DNA of 64,000 nucleotides from Phymatolithon calcareum (lineage: Eukaryota; Rhodophyta; Florideophyceae; Hapalidiales), in NCBI GenBank assembly GCA_977006965.1, contig OZ345372.1, positions 62,001 through 126,000 of the forward strand, in the 5' to 3' direction. This document shows positions 21,285-30,999 of the stretch, piece by piece. The notes below the pieces were generated by a model, which saw only the letters and a list, made by a program, of their open reading frames with translations, had not been told where the DNA came from and searched no databases. Made by a program: the position numbers and the translations under genes. The first letter of the stretch is position 1. Each line of letters begins with the position of its first letter.

Positions 21285-24200
21285 CTAAAATTAATTGGAA
21301 AAAGATTAATTGCAATTTTCGCAATACAATTATGTGAATCACCAAAACATGCAATTGCAATACTGAGTTTTCAAAATTCTCCAATTCCAATTCTTAATTT
21401 TTCCTTCCTGAAGAATTGCAATTGTAATTGGGCACGGCTGAAATAATTGCAATATAATTATTTGGATGTAAAACTTCTCCAATTATATCCAATTAATTGG
21501 ACTGTCGATCTTGACGATGGCCGCCCAGACGAATAAATGCTTCTATGGCTACCTGGCGACTATGATTTGCTGAATATCTCCAGACGACTCTCACCGGCCG
21601 ATGTACTTAAAGCCTAGACTTACAAACCAACAGCTATATATATATTGAAGTCATCCATGTCACTTGTTCCAAGCGACCTGCAAGAGCCTCTGCATTCAAG
21701 CCTATCATGAGGAAGCGCAAAGTAAATTCCCATCCTAATTAAGAGCCTGAAATTAACGCAAAAGAGCTAGTGGAAAATGTATTGACTTGGGACAATGCGG
21801 ACGATGGGGGGTATTATCTAGGCAGGCAAAATGAAAACGGAAAAGAGAAGCACATTTGGATATGCTCCGCCGAGCGGTGCAAGGCCATCTTGAAATCAGT
21901 GTTCAGTGCTGTTTTCACTAATCCAGAAAACCATTGGAAATTATGCTATGGGAAATCTTCTCTCATGGAGTCTTTTATTGAAGCCAAAACAATGGCGCTG
22001 GAAAGGGGCGGTACTATCTCAGGGTTTATACAACGTTTTTCGCTAGCCCATAAGACCAAGCTATGTACGACTGGATGAACCCATCGTCAATAAAATTTTT
22101 CCTGTAGGTCGCGGGACTCTATCATTTGCCGAAATATCGTTAGCAGTGGTCCGCAGAAGTCTCAAGCCCATCCATGTTGCTTGTTGTGCAAGCTGTATGA
22201 GAAGACTCTTCCTGTTCCCCCTTTTGTCGCTACCACGAATACGTACCTTCATCTCTGCTTTGTCGCAGGAGCATTTCGTGTGCAATCAATGCGTCCGCAA
22301 ACAAGCAAGCTCCAGCCTCACCACCGTTCTCGTTCTCTTACTTACCTTGAGCTCCTCACACGCGGACTGCGCGTGAGCGAGCCTCGAGTTCCCATCTCAT
22401 CATTGTTGCCTTCTTTTCTCTTTCCTTGTCGCCGCAAGATTTATCGGCCAGTAGTCTATACATTCTCCGTCGCTTCCCGTGGGCCGTGTCAGTTTGGTGA
22501 GCTATCTGACCTCCCCATATGGATGTCCGCTTACCTGCCTATGGTGGATCATCTTCAATCTAGTGTGTTGCCTCTGTTTAGTACTTAGGCTCATCGACCC
22601 ACAAGTATCATACATCGACTGTCGACCATCCAGTATCAACGATGGACTATCGATATCGACCAACGACCAAATAAAACTCTTCATTCAACACCACACATCT
22701 GAGATGTCATTGTTGGACCACGCTTATCCGGCCATTCCCATGGCGGCCCCTGACATGACCGGTTCTACATTTCCTATCATATGGATCGAAGAAACTACTT
22801 TACTCGCCTTTGCTAAGCATATCCCTGTTTTGTCAGCTGAAAGTCAAAGAGGTAATGCTTCAGCTCACAAAACTTGTGGAAAAGGAAATTTCGAAAAAGC
22901 TCGAGGGAAAGAAAGGGGCAATCATGCATGATGGCTTGACGACAAATGGTACGCATTACATGGCCTTGTTTGCTGTTTACATGAAGAGAACCAATGCGCA
23001 CTGTAGCACTTCGTGCAAGAACAGAGATGAAGTGCAAAAACCTTGTTCGGGATTTCTCCTATTGCAAACGAAACTGATGAGAATAGAGAAGCAACAGAAT
23101 TTAGCGCCGAAACTCATGTTCAGTTCTTCCATGACATACTCCGAGAATTCTACGACATGAGTCTTCAAGAATTTGCAACATGCCAAATTGCCGACAACTG
23201 GAACACGAATCATCGTAATGCGCATCTTCTCAATATTCCCCACGTTGGATGCAATAATCACAAGCTCAACTGGAAATGAAAGCCTGGGTGCGCTCCGATT
23301 CTGACTTGATATACGTCAATGAGAGCATAGAGGAGACTATGGTACAAGACAAGCGCAAAATCAAGAGAACCACTGCTCTTAGGAATCTCACCGATCTGAA
23401 ACCTGTCAAGCCGAACAAGACTCGATGGTCGGGAATGTTTTACATGTTTCAGCGATTCCTTCAGATTCACCGACAGTTCACTGAGATCAGCAACAGACCG
23501 GACTGTGACTTGGACCTAAATGGTAGTGCAAGCTTTGCACGCCGTGTGCAAAAGTACACCACAATGTTTGCAGTAATAAACAGGGTAACCGAAAAACTTC
23601 AGGAGAAGGAAATTCGCCATTCGAAGGGTCAATACGTGCTGAACGCACTTTCGCAGCTTGTATCCGAGCAAAAAGATCATCCATACACATATAATAATCC
23701 TCTTGGGGGCTGTGGACTCGGAACGCAGTACATTTCTGCAACCAGTGCATTGTTTTTTTTGCAATTGTTTAGTTGTTTATTTGAAAGCCCTCATTAACAC
23801 TTCTAAGACTGTACGGGAGCAGCTTTTCGTAACTTTTTTTTGGGGAGCAACTGTTTAGTTGTTTATTTGAAAGCCCTCATTAACACTCCTAAGACTGTAC
23901 GGGAGCAGCTTTTCGTAACTTGTTCATTCTAGTATATCGCCTGGTCCCTAATACAGGGACTCGTCGTTAGCTTTTCGTAACTGCTCATTCTAGTATATCG
24001 CCTCGTCCCTAATACAGGGACTCGTCGTTCTCCATATTGTCAACTATGGTGACGCTGTAGTGTAGTATGGAGTCTAATGCCCTTTCCGTTCTTGATATCT
24101 CTCCGGGGTGCAGACCAGTGCATTGTGTTATGTTCCGAATTTGAATCTGGCGTCGGGAAAATACAACACAGGAGGACGCATACCATGACAGCCGAACAGA

Positions 24201-24400
24201 TGGATGCTTACCAAGGATTGTTGCATGAATCATACAACAATCACCCTACTGCGCAACAGTCTGCTTCGGATGACATTGATGACATTATTAACGCTGAGGA
24301 CGAAAGTTCTTATGAAGAGAAGTACATCAATTGTGATTTTGTTCTGGCTTCGACGGCTGAAGTAGAGCTGCTTTGGAGTCTTGCGAAGTGCGGTGTGCAA
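21285..24400 (+). mobile_element. hAT-family DNA transposon, decayed and interrupted
   Basis: Begins with about 220 bp of AT-rich sequence full of ATTGCAATT and CAATTG motifs, typical subterminal repeats. The coding part starts near ATG 21707 (in-frame TAA after 11 codons). It contains an N-terminal WICSAERCKAIL finger-like segment, LEGKKGAIMHDGLTTNGTHYMALFA and ETHVQFFHDILREFYDM, then HVGCNNHKLNWK. Later KTRWSGMFYMFQRFL appears. After a LINE insertion at 23754-24113 it resumes with the hAT dimerisation motif YINCDFVLASTAEVELLWSLAKC (24330-24390). Several stops and frameshifts occur. It is cut on the right by an L-D LINE 3' end near 24400. The terminal inverted repeats could not be fixed. Confidence 0.82.
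23754..24113 (-). mobile_element. LINE L-F insertion in the hAT gene, 3' end partly duplicated
   Basis: Flanked by a perfect 13-bp direct repeat ACCAGTGCATTGT (23741-23753 and 24114-24126). The minus strand carries the ORF2 C-terminus GEISRTERALDSILHYSVTIVDNMENDESLY and a 3' UTR ending GAGGGCTTTCAAATAAACAACTAAACA. The terminal segment appears twice (23757-23833 and 23841-23920), and an internal segment of about 70 bp (ATTCTAGTATATCGCCT...CAGGGACTCGTCGTT) is also tandemly repeated. Confidence 0.85.
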
Positions 24401-24835
24401 TTCTTGGTAAAATTTATTTTTCTGGCACGTCGTTCTTCTTGCTGCTCCCATGCTCGGCGGAGGCCAGATCTATTTGGAAACCACTTAATGTGTTTCGTTC
24501 TCGTGTACGATCGAGAGTTTTGAGCTCTAGCTCTGCCCCTTTGTCTTCGGTCTCCTTCACTATCTTCCTTAATCTTCGTCTTAGCTTCTGGTGCAGGTGC
24601 CGTCGACGTAACTCTCGCGGCTCAATTTGGCACAGTTTCATTAATCTTCTCCAGTGCCGCACTGCCCGCTTTCCGAACAGAATCGTTGCCATGACCTTCT
24701 GGATTCTCACTGCTGCTTTCGATATGCGGATTGTGTCGGGTGTTATTTACGCCGCGTACACATATACTGGCCTGGTAAAAGCTTTGAAAAGCTTGATACT
24801 CTTCTCGGTACTATATCCTCTTCAAATATCTTGGA

Positions 24836-26050
24836 GTGATGCAGTCCGGTAATGGTGACTCAATGGTCCCAGTCAACCACCATATCTCAATTGCCTGGTC
24901 CCGTTTCCGAGACCTCCGGCAGATTCTTACCGATGACAGGCTACCAACAGGACTCCGAGTACGCATGTTTCGCGCCTGCGTCCTCTCCACTCTCCTTGTC
25001 GAGAAAACTCTACCAAACACGGTAGAATTGGTCGGGCACCTCAGGACGATTATTCCCGGTGCCTCGCTCGCAGAACCGGCGAGTGGCGGCACAGTGGTAG
25101 TGCGGGCCGTTCGCGTGAACTGCTTGTTGAGCGGGTGGCGCCTCCCAGGCGTACTCGGTTACGGGGGGAGACGGTGTGTGAAGTAGGATGGTTGTACTTG
25201 TACGTGATTCCGACTTGCCGAGTTTAATGAGACGGGAAGCTATTCTAGCTTGTATAGTATCCATCTATAGGGGGGAGCTCGAGACTGATTTGGCTTAGAC
25301 TGTCGTCTGTTGCAGACATTGAACCGCACGCTAATCGAGATGTTTCGGTTCGCTACGTATGCGTGCGGTTAGGTGTTAACAATGTAGCGTAATCTTTGCA
25401 GGTAGTCTCGAGAGCTGTGATCGGTAATCTGCACAGCGAGTTATTATTTCGGTTCGGCCTTCCGTATGCTATTGTCGGTACGCAACGGACAATATTGCTT
25501 GTCTTCTCGTCTTGAACGTCAATCAAGGGTGATCGTCGCTTGACCGTTAACTGGCTCGATGGGGGTGAGTAACGCTAAGCACATATATCCGATAGATGAA
25601 CGGTTCATATTACGTGGAAGCACTGTCTGTCTAGCTGACGATCAATGATAGATGATAGGTCCTTCTCGCAGGACCGATTCTGCGACATTCCTCTACGGCT
25701 GTGAAGCATGGAAGCTAACAGAGAAAGTGTGCAGAAAACTAAGATCAACAAACGCCATAATGCTATCTAGAATATCGGGAAGACACATCGCCGACGAGAC
25801 CAGGAATCCTACAATCGACGTGGTATTACTCGCCAGGGACCTGCGATGGACCTGGCCTGGACACATCCTTAGGATGGATGAGCGTCGCCTTATCCGACAG
25901 GTCCTACTTCAATGTGTTCGACCAACACCAGACTCAATCTTTGGCGATTCACCTGACCTCGACGTGCAAGCCACTACCAAGCTCGCGAAAGATAAGATAG
26001 AATGGAAAAAACTTAGACCCTCGAAGCGTTGCTAGCTCCACTAGGGGAAT
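24836..26050 (+). mobile_element. RTE-like LINE fragment with (AATG)n tail
   Basis: The plus strand encodes the post-palm region: FKYLGVMQSGNGDSMVPV, AWSRFRDLRQILTDDRLPTGLR, MFRACVLSTLL (24822-25000). After an interruption comes LYGCEAWKLTEKVCRKLR, then ISGRHIADETRNPTI and WPGHILRMDERRLIRQVLLQ (25682-25900). The YGCEAW...GHILRMD pattern is that of RTE and R2-like LINEs, unlike any other element here. The coding end at 26033 is followed by a tail of AATGAATGAATG. It sits inside the antisense L-D copy; the target duplication is unclear (TTC-rich on both sides). Confidence 0.72.
24998..25681. mobile_element. Unidentified 0.68-kb insertion in the RTE-like LINE
   Basis: The LINE reading frame stops making sense at CTCTCCTT (24990-24997) and resumes at TCCTCTACGGCTGT (25682). 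The ends GTCGAGAA and TTCTGCGAC are weakly inverted (GTCG in both). A 4-5 bp repeat TCCT may be the target duplication. There is no recognisable coding content; a minus-strand frame at 25264-25010 has no known motif. Confidence 0.4.
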
Positions 26051-26220
26051 ATGCAGAATGAATGAATGTTCTTCTCATGCCCAGGGTGCTCATGAGACGC
26101 ACTTTCCCACTTGCCCTTTTATATCGCGCCAGGAGCTTGTCATCGCAAGTTCCGTTCGCACCAATAGTCGTCCCGAGATATTCTGCAGTGCGTCTTATGT
26201 CAACTTCCTCGTCTGTCAGA

Positions 26221-26613
26221 GGGACCTTCTTGAGAATTCAATTTTTGCGTCCGCATTACCAGTCTGGAAAAGTCCGCAATTCCAGTCCCAAATATTTTCA
26301 CTGGTAATGAGGACGCGGCATAGGTCTGGTTTGGCTTCTGTGCTCACATATGGGACATTTTTTCTCATAACGATTTCTAGTTTTCGAAAGTGGAATTGCT
26401 TTTCAACCAAACTTTTCGTGATGTTTCAAGTTTTTGCTCAAAAGTTCGTGAAAACATCTGAAGCGAAAGTTGCAAATCAACATTGCACCGTGGAATCAGC
26501 CACTGAAAATCTATGCCGCGTCCTCGTAACCAGTCTACAAAATAATGACTGGTACTGAGGACTTTTTTGACTGGGTCTATGCCGCGATTTTGATGAATTC
26601 TCAAGAAGGCCCC
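26221..26613. mobile_element. MITE with 20-bp TIRs, 9-bp TSD and subterminal hairpins
   Basis: The inverted ends at 26221-26240 and 26594-26613 match at 19 of 20 positions (GGGRCCTTCTTGAGAATTC). They are flanked by TCTGTCAGA (26212-26220) and TCTGTCAGG (26614-26622). Just inside each end is a hairpin: CATTACCAGT...ACTGGTAATG on the left, and GTCCTCGTAACCAGTC paired with GACTGGTACTGAGGAC on the right. No ORF of note. Removing the element and one repeat joins PILLT to DEEVDIRRTAEYLG in the host L-D frame. The 9-bp duplication and G-start favour a Mutator-like group; a hAT group (8 bp) is possible. Confidence 0.88.
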
Positions 26614-26864
26614 TCTGTCAGGAGGATGGGATCTCCAATCCTTTGACCTGGGAGTATGATTGAGCATTTTTCGGTTGACCACGTCATTCGATAGACCTGT
26701 GCCCATTCAGAGCATTCATTAAGCATCTTGTTCAGTTCTTCTTCGTTCCTTGCCATTAGTATGACATCGACGGCAAACATGTTCAAGCGGAGGCTCGCAT
26801 TGGAATCATTGAGATGAACAGCTTTGATTCTTTCTGCCAAGGTGTCCATGTATGTATGTATATA

Positions 26865-27030
26865 AGTTGCCATCGCTCCCAAGTGGGGTTTTGCAAGGCA
26901 GTGCTTTATTGTTCCGAATTATCTTCTACTTAGATTACTGCAGGTCTAGGTAATTAGGAGACCACTCCTTCTTCTCTGCGTACCACTCGACGATTCGATT
27001 CCACCCGGAGCAAGCGTGGTGGTTCCACGT
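26865..27030 (-). mobile_element. Short fragment with a tetranucleotide tail inside L-D
   Basis: About 165 bp that separate LFNILIE from MDTLAERI, which should be adjacent in the L-D reverse transcriptase. On the minus strand it ends in a tail of ATACATACATACATG, suggesting the end of another microsatellite-tailed LINE. It was present before the LTR element, whose ACGT target lies at its edge. Confidence 0.4.
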
Positions 27031-27220
27031 TGTAATCACTGGGAGTGATAAGATAAAGAATGGGTTTATCTTGAAAAGGGGTGATATCTCTCCGATGAGA
27101 AGATGAGATGCCCAGTCTAAGGTGCGATCAGGATCGCCGCTTCAAATGGGCAGGGGTGTTATGATATCGAAGAGAGTGTAAGTGTCGCTAATTACACTCG
27201 TGCAGCATTGCGTGTCTACA
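27031..27220 (-). repeat. LTR of LTR-1 (left)
   Basis: 190 bp starting TGTAATCACTGGGAGTG and ending GCGTGTCTACA. About 97% identical to the right copy at 28239-28428. Confidence 0.9.
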
Positions 27221-27303
27221 GTGCCCCATACACTCGAAGAGAGTATTAATCATTGATTCGCAATGTTTGCTTGGCCTTCTTCGCCAGCTTTTTCTTGCGT
27301 GTG

Positions 27304-27463
27304 TTGGATCCCGTCCTTCTTCGCCGCTTTTTCCGGCCTTGGTTTGGACCCCGTCCTTCTTCGCCGCTTTTACCGACCTTGATATGGACCCCGTCCTTCT
27401 TCGCCGCTTTTCTCGGCCTTGATTTGGACTCCGTCCTTCTTCGTCGCTTTTACCGACCTTGAG
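27304..27463. repeat. 40-bp tandem repeat, four units, inside LTR-1
   Basis: CCGTCCTTCTTCGCCGCTTT recurs at 27311, 27351, 27391 and 27431 with linker CGACCTTGATnTGGAC. The period is 40 bp. Confidence 0.88.
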
Positions 27464-27484
27464 CTTTCATATTTTTTCTGTCCC

Positions 27485-27846
27485 GCGAATATTATTTCTG
27501 TTGATTGCCACACAAATCTACGCTGACCTTCTTCTCCTTATTGCCGGAGATATAGATAGGTCCCTTCTCTGAATTGGTTGCTCCTTCTAATCCATATTTG
27601 CGTTCCTTCTGGAGCGTCTTTCTTTCAATTTGGGCTCCGGTTGCCTGCCTTGAATTTTTTTGTTCCGCGAATATCATTTGTGTTGATTGCCACATAAATC
27701 TACGCTGACCTTCTCCTCCTTATTGCCGGAGATATAGATAGGTCCCTTCTCTGAATTGGTTGCCGCTGCCAATCCATACTTGCGTTCCTTCTGGAACGTC
27801 TTTGTTTCAATTCGGGCTCCGGTTGCTGTCCTTGATTTTTTTCGCA
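27485..27846. repeat. 182-bp tandem duplication inside LTR-1
   Basis: Two copies offset by about 182 bp, both starting GCGAATATnATTT. In the minus direction both encode a peptide around KERKYGL and ATNSEKGPIYISGNKE, ending CGNQ(Q/H)K. Confidence 0.85.
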
Positions 27847-27860
27847 ACAATCGAAGTCGC

Positions 27861-28208
27861 TTAGGAAGTAAACTCCAGAATCCTTGCCGCCGCATGTTCG
27901 GTGCGCATTGGAATTCGAAGACTGTGTAGAGCCTTCCCTCTTGTCGATGACTCTGTATAAGATGCCACCGTCATCGCTGGGGCTTCCTTCTTCTTCTCGT
28001 TGACCTCATCATCGTACCGTTTCCTCGCCTTCAAAAACCTTGTCACAACTCTTGGGTCGAGACTTCGTAAAATCGGGTGGCTCATGGGTTGGAATAGCGC
28101 GGCGGTTGGTTGCCGATCGGTAGGTTGCGCCGACGAAAGACTTCCGCTTCCCATGGTTCGATGGTCATCCATTTCCAATTCAAACTTGAACAATCTTCGT
28201 CTTAACAC
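27861..28208 (-). CDS. Gag-like protein of LTR-1, 115 aa
   Basis: An open minus-strand frame near the 5' end of the element. The segment HPILRSLDPRVVTRFLKARKRYDDEVNEKK resembles the start of LTR-retrotransposon Gag proteins (a charged helix with FLKARxxY). A short overlapping frame downstream (27895-27674) carries the tandemly repeated peptide. A real Gag identity is inference; no zinc knuckle is visible. Confidence 0.5.
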   Translation of the reverse strand: MLRRRLFKFELEMDDHRTMGSGSLSSAQPTDRQPTAALFQPMSHPILRSLDPRVVTRFLKARKRYDDEVNEKKKEAPAMTVASYTESSTRGKALHSLRIPMRTEHAAARILEFTS

Positions 28209-28238
28209 TCAGACATTCTCCTGCAGGAAAGAAATTTC

Positions 28239-28428
28239 TGTAATCACTGGGAGTGATAAGATAAAGAATGGGTTTATCTTGAAAAGGGGTGATCTCTCTC
28301 CGATGAGAAGATGAGATGCCCAGTCTAAGGTGCGATCAGCATCGCCGCTTCAAATGGGCAGGGGCGTTGTGATATCACAGAGAGTGTAAGTGTCGCTAAT
28401 TACACTCGTGCAGCATTGCGTGTCTACA
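28239..28428 (-). repeat. LTR of LTR-1 (right)
   Basis: 190 bp, same ends as the left copy. It is followed by the ACGT target duplicate and then the L-D reverse transcriptase sequence. Confidence 0.9.
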
Positions 28429-29159
28429 ACGTTCAATGAGGATGTTGAACAGTGTGAGGCTGATGGGGGATCCTTGGGGGACTCCTCGTTCGCTTGTTCC
28501 TTCAGCTATTGCTGTATCGTTCATAAATTCTTCTGCAGTGAGAAAAAGGCGAGCGATGCAACATTTGCTGATAGTCTGAGGTCGATTTCTCACAATAGCT
28601 CCTCTCTTGGGACTCGGTCGTATACTGACTTTAGGTCGAGCACCGCTTTTGCCTTCTTCCTTGTCGTACGGCTACTGTGTAACGGCGGAGTGCCCTTTCT
28701 GTGCCTTTCCTGGGCTGGAATCCCATTTGGGACGTACTGAATCCATATTCCTTCCGAATCAGTTAGTCCTCATTGAAATATTTTGCAACGTGAGATAATA
28801 AGGAAATCGGCCTATAGCTTTTAGGGGAGCTAGGGTCTCCTTTTTTGAATATTGGAATCGCCAGTGCCTTATTCCAATCGGCAGGTCGGCAACCGAGATG
28901 GCCGGCATTTGTTATCGTTGCAAGTAGGATGCTATAGCTTTCCACTAGGGTAAGTAGCAGGGCTTCGGAGAAAATGCCATCCGATCTCGCTGCTTTTTCC
29001 GTTGAGGCACGTCTTAGGGCTCTCTTAAGCTCCCGTTTCAGTGCTTATGTGAGTTGGAATTTCTTTGGCTCTATTGCCGTTCTTTTGTGATCCTTGAGCT
29101 CCTCTATTAAATGGGTTCTCATTTCCGCCGAGTCTAGAGGCAGTTTCTCAATTATTTCG

Positions 29160-29550
29160 CCTCATCGCATTCTAGCTTCCTAACATCGCCTTGATTTGAG
29201 TTGCTTTCCCTATGAGGGCTTGAATGAGTCTTCTACATTCATTTTTAGTCTCTTCGTCCATCATATTAGACCGAAGTAGGCGTTGGAGTGCAATGAGCTA
29301 AATCTCTGCACTGGGTCCAAAGTACTCGCCCAGAATTGATTTTCTCCATAGCGGGGCTCTGTTCAAAATCAGTCGAAGGCATCTTAACCGCGTAGTTCTA
29401 TTCCATATAAGTAACACTCCCGGCAATGTTTTCGGCATGCTTATCGGTATTTTCAATTCGCGCTCCTCTTCGCAATTCTTCAACACTTGGATCGCACAAT
29501 CTAAATGTAGTCCCATTTTACGGGAGAGGGTTTTTGCAGCTAGGGCTAGT
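29160..29550 (-). mobile_element. L-A-like LINE fragment, ORF2 C-terminus
   Basis: The minus strand encodes RLRCLRLILNRAPLWRKSILGEYFGPSAEI, a TAG, then LIALQRLLRS. This matches the L-A C-terminal block (LNRAPLWRKSVLGAYFG...ELVALQRIL) but is clearly diverged. It directly abuts the 5' side of the L-D copy. Confidence 0.75.
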
Positions 29551-29554
29551 ACTT

Positions 29555-29655
29555 GCATAGATGATCGAAGCTACAACGTAGCTGCTGAAACGCATCTCCC
29601 TTGCAGTCTCGTGAGTGTTACTAAGGGCGTTTAATAAATTCAAATTTCAAAAAAA
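29555..29655 (+). mobile_element. L-E 3' end fragment
   Basis: GATGATCGAAGCTACAACG then GCAGTCTCGTGAGTGTTACT and GGGCGTTTAATAAATTCAAAT with an A-rich tail. It is the counterpart, in opposite orientation, of the 3' UTR at 16930. Confidence 0.65.
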
Positions 29656-29874
29656 CCTTCTAATCGCCGTTTCTTTGACACTCTTCCTTCTTCTGCTTGC
29701 TGCAATGCTTTACGGACGAGATTTGCACGCCACTCGCCCTGTTCTCGTAATTAAGTAGATTTATTGAGATGGTACCATGTGTCCCAACTTGAGGAAAGTC
29801 GGCACCTTTCTAATCGCATTACACCAGTATCGAGAATTATCAGTTGCCTTATTCAGAATTGCATAATATCACGT

Positions 29875-30225
29875 CAAAGCCTCTAGCCACTTCATTCTGT
29901 TCAAAAGCGGGCGCTCGAAAAACTCCTGGTCATGTTCCAGGCTATCAACAACGCACGCCCCTACAAGACGGAGTAAAAACTCCCTGCAATTCCAAACCCC
30001 ACACGTGACACGTGAACATGGACTACTTTCCCCCCTCGAGGCCCCTCTGAGGACCAGAGGTGGGTTTTTGTAGACCACCAAATCGTGGAACACCCACTAT
30101 CAGAAACTCTTCATCGGACAGAATGATGCCACATTGCCTTGGTACTCGAAAAGTTGCCCCAAGCGTTAGTAGAGGCGTTGGTAGCTTTTAAATAAAAATC
30201 TTCCTTTCTTCTTTTTGTTCATTCT
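29875..30225 (+). mobile_element. LINE L-G fragment, ORF2 end and 3' UTR
   Basis: The plus strand encodes RALEKLLVMFQAINNARPYKTE and a stop, matching the C-terminus of the L-G copy at 12851. The 3' UTR follows with CCCCTCGAGG, ACCAGAGGTGGGTTTTTG, GTTGCCCCAAGCGTTAG, then TTTTAAATAAAAATCTTCC and a TTC-rich tail. Confidence 0.75.
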
Positions 30226-30229
30226 CTTC

Positions 30230-30990
30230 AAAAGGAGTCCATGTAGGCTTCTTCAGGATTCTGCTGATTGTACCAATTGCCCATGCTCCTTGACTACCCA
30301 TTTCTTCAATCAGCTTTGGTAGGTTTCTAGGGAAGCGTTCTAAAAATCATCTTGCTTAACGAATTCATTGTCTTCTTTCTTTCATCTTCATTGCCTGGTG
30401 CGGTAGAAATGAAAACGATATATTTCTTGTCCGGCGTTCTTGCTGTTTCTCCCAGACTCGTCGGATACTAGATTTATCCCGAGGGTCAATTGCCGTATTC
30501 GCTTCTCGAATGCAGTCAAGTGTTTCGAGTTCGAGCTCTGCCCCAGAGTCATCGGTCTCTTCTACTACCTTGCCCAATCCTCGTCTTAGCCTGGAGTGTA
30601 GGTGCTGTTGGCGGAACTCCCACGGTTCTATTTGACAAAGCTTCATTAGTCTTCTCCAATACGCGCTGCCCACTTGCCGAACAGTGTCGTTGATATGTCC
30701 TTCTAGATTTGAACTGCTGCTGTTGATACGCGGACTGTATCAGGTGTTAAGTGTGCAGAGTATTCATGCACTGGCCTGATATAGGCCTTGAAGAGCCGGA
30801 TGCTCTTTTTAGTGCTATACCCTTTCCTTTGTCATGCTTAGGGAGCTCATGAGCTGCACTTTGGCGCCTGCACTTTTGAATCGCTCCAGAAGCCTGTCGT
30901 CACGGACTCCGTTCTCATCAATAGCCGTACCGAGGTGTTCTGCTCTGCGCCTCGCCCTGTTCTCATGGCCACCCGTAAATTTTGATGATT
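30230..30990 (-). mobile_element. LINE L-D copy 2, truncated
   Basis: The minus strand carries AEHLGTAIDENGVRDDRLLERFKSAGAKVQLMSS (30960-30840) and YWRRLMKLCQIEPWEFRQQHLH (30673-30580). These parallel the L-D copy at 24400-29160 segment by segment. Multiple frameshifts. Confidence 0.75.
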
Positions 30991-30999
30991 TCTTTTCTG

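Larger units (their letters stand above)
18735..21290 (+). mobile_element. Internally deleted L-A copy (outermost layer of nest)
   Basis: A plus-strand L-A copy, now in two parts: 18735-18827 (late ORF1, equivalent to about 6070-6157) and 20876-21290. In the second part ORF1 runs to GIEMS, the last residues before the ORF2 start, and then jumps directly to the final 35 codons of ORF2 (EIEYECKRL) and the 3' UTR. About 2.9 kb (equivalent to 6373-9281), almost all of ORF2, is missing at one junction near 21103. The copy is also 5'-truncated. It is interrupted by an antisense L-A insertion at 18828-20875. Confidence 0.85.
27031..28428 (-). mobile_element. Non-autonomous LTR retrotransposon LTR-1
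   Basis: Two 190-bp direct repeats (27031-27220 and 28239-28428) differ at about 6 positions and have TGTA...TACA ends. The element is flanked by ACGT on each side (27027-27030 and 28429-28432). The internal part is only about 1 kb. Its one gag-like frame is on the minus strand. The sequence before the downstream LTR in that direction reads GTATGGGGCAC, a plausible polypurine tract, so minus orientation is preferred. No protease, RT or integrase is present; mobilisation would need enzymes from another element. Confidence 0.85.
24400..29160 (-). mobile_element. LINE L-D copy, 5'-truncated, broken by later insertions
   Basis: Pieces of one minus-strand LINE in order: 29160-28433 with the RT fingers and palm (FKKGDPSSPKSYRPISLLS, GVPQGSPISLTLFNILIE); 26882-26614 with FAVDVILMARNEEEL (the FADD box changed to FAVD); 26211-26050 with TAEYLGTTIGANGTCDDKLL; 24835-24400 with RHWRRLMKLCQIEPREL and a 3' UTR with AATAAA. 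Interruptions are an LTR element (27031-28428), a short segment at 26865-27030, a MITE (26221-26613) and an RTE-like LINE (24836-26050). It has several stops and is dead. Confidence 0.8.

Noticed and set aside
27253-27462. A 69-codon plus-strand ORF of PF and LR-rich repeats
   Set aside because: It is the translation of the 40-bp tandem repeat in LTR-1.
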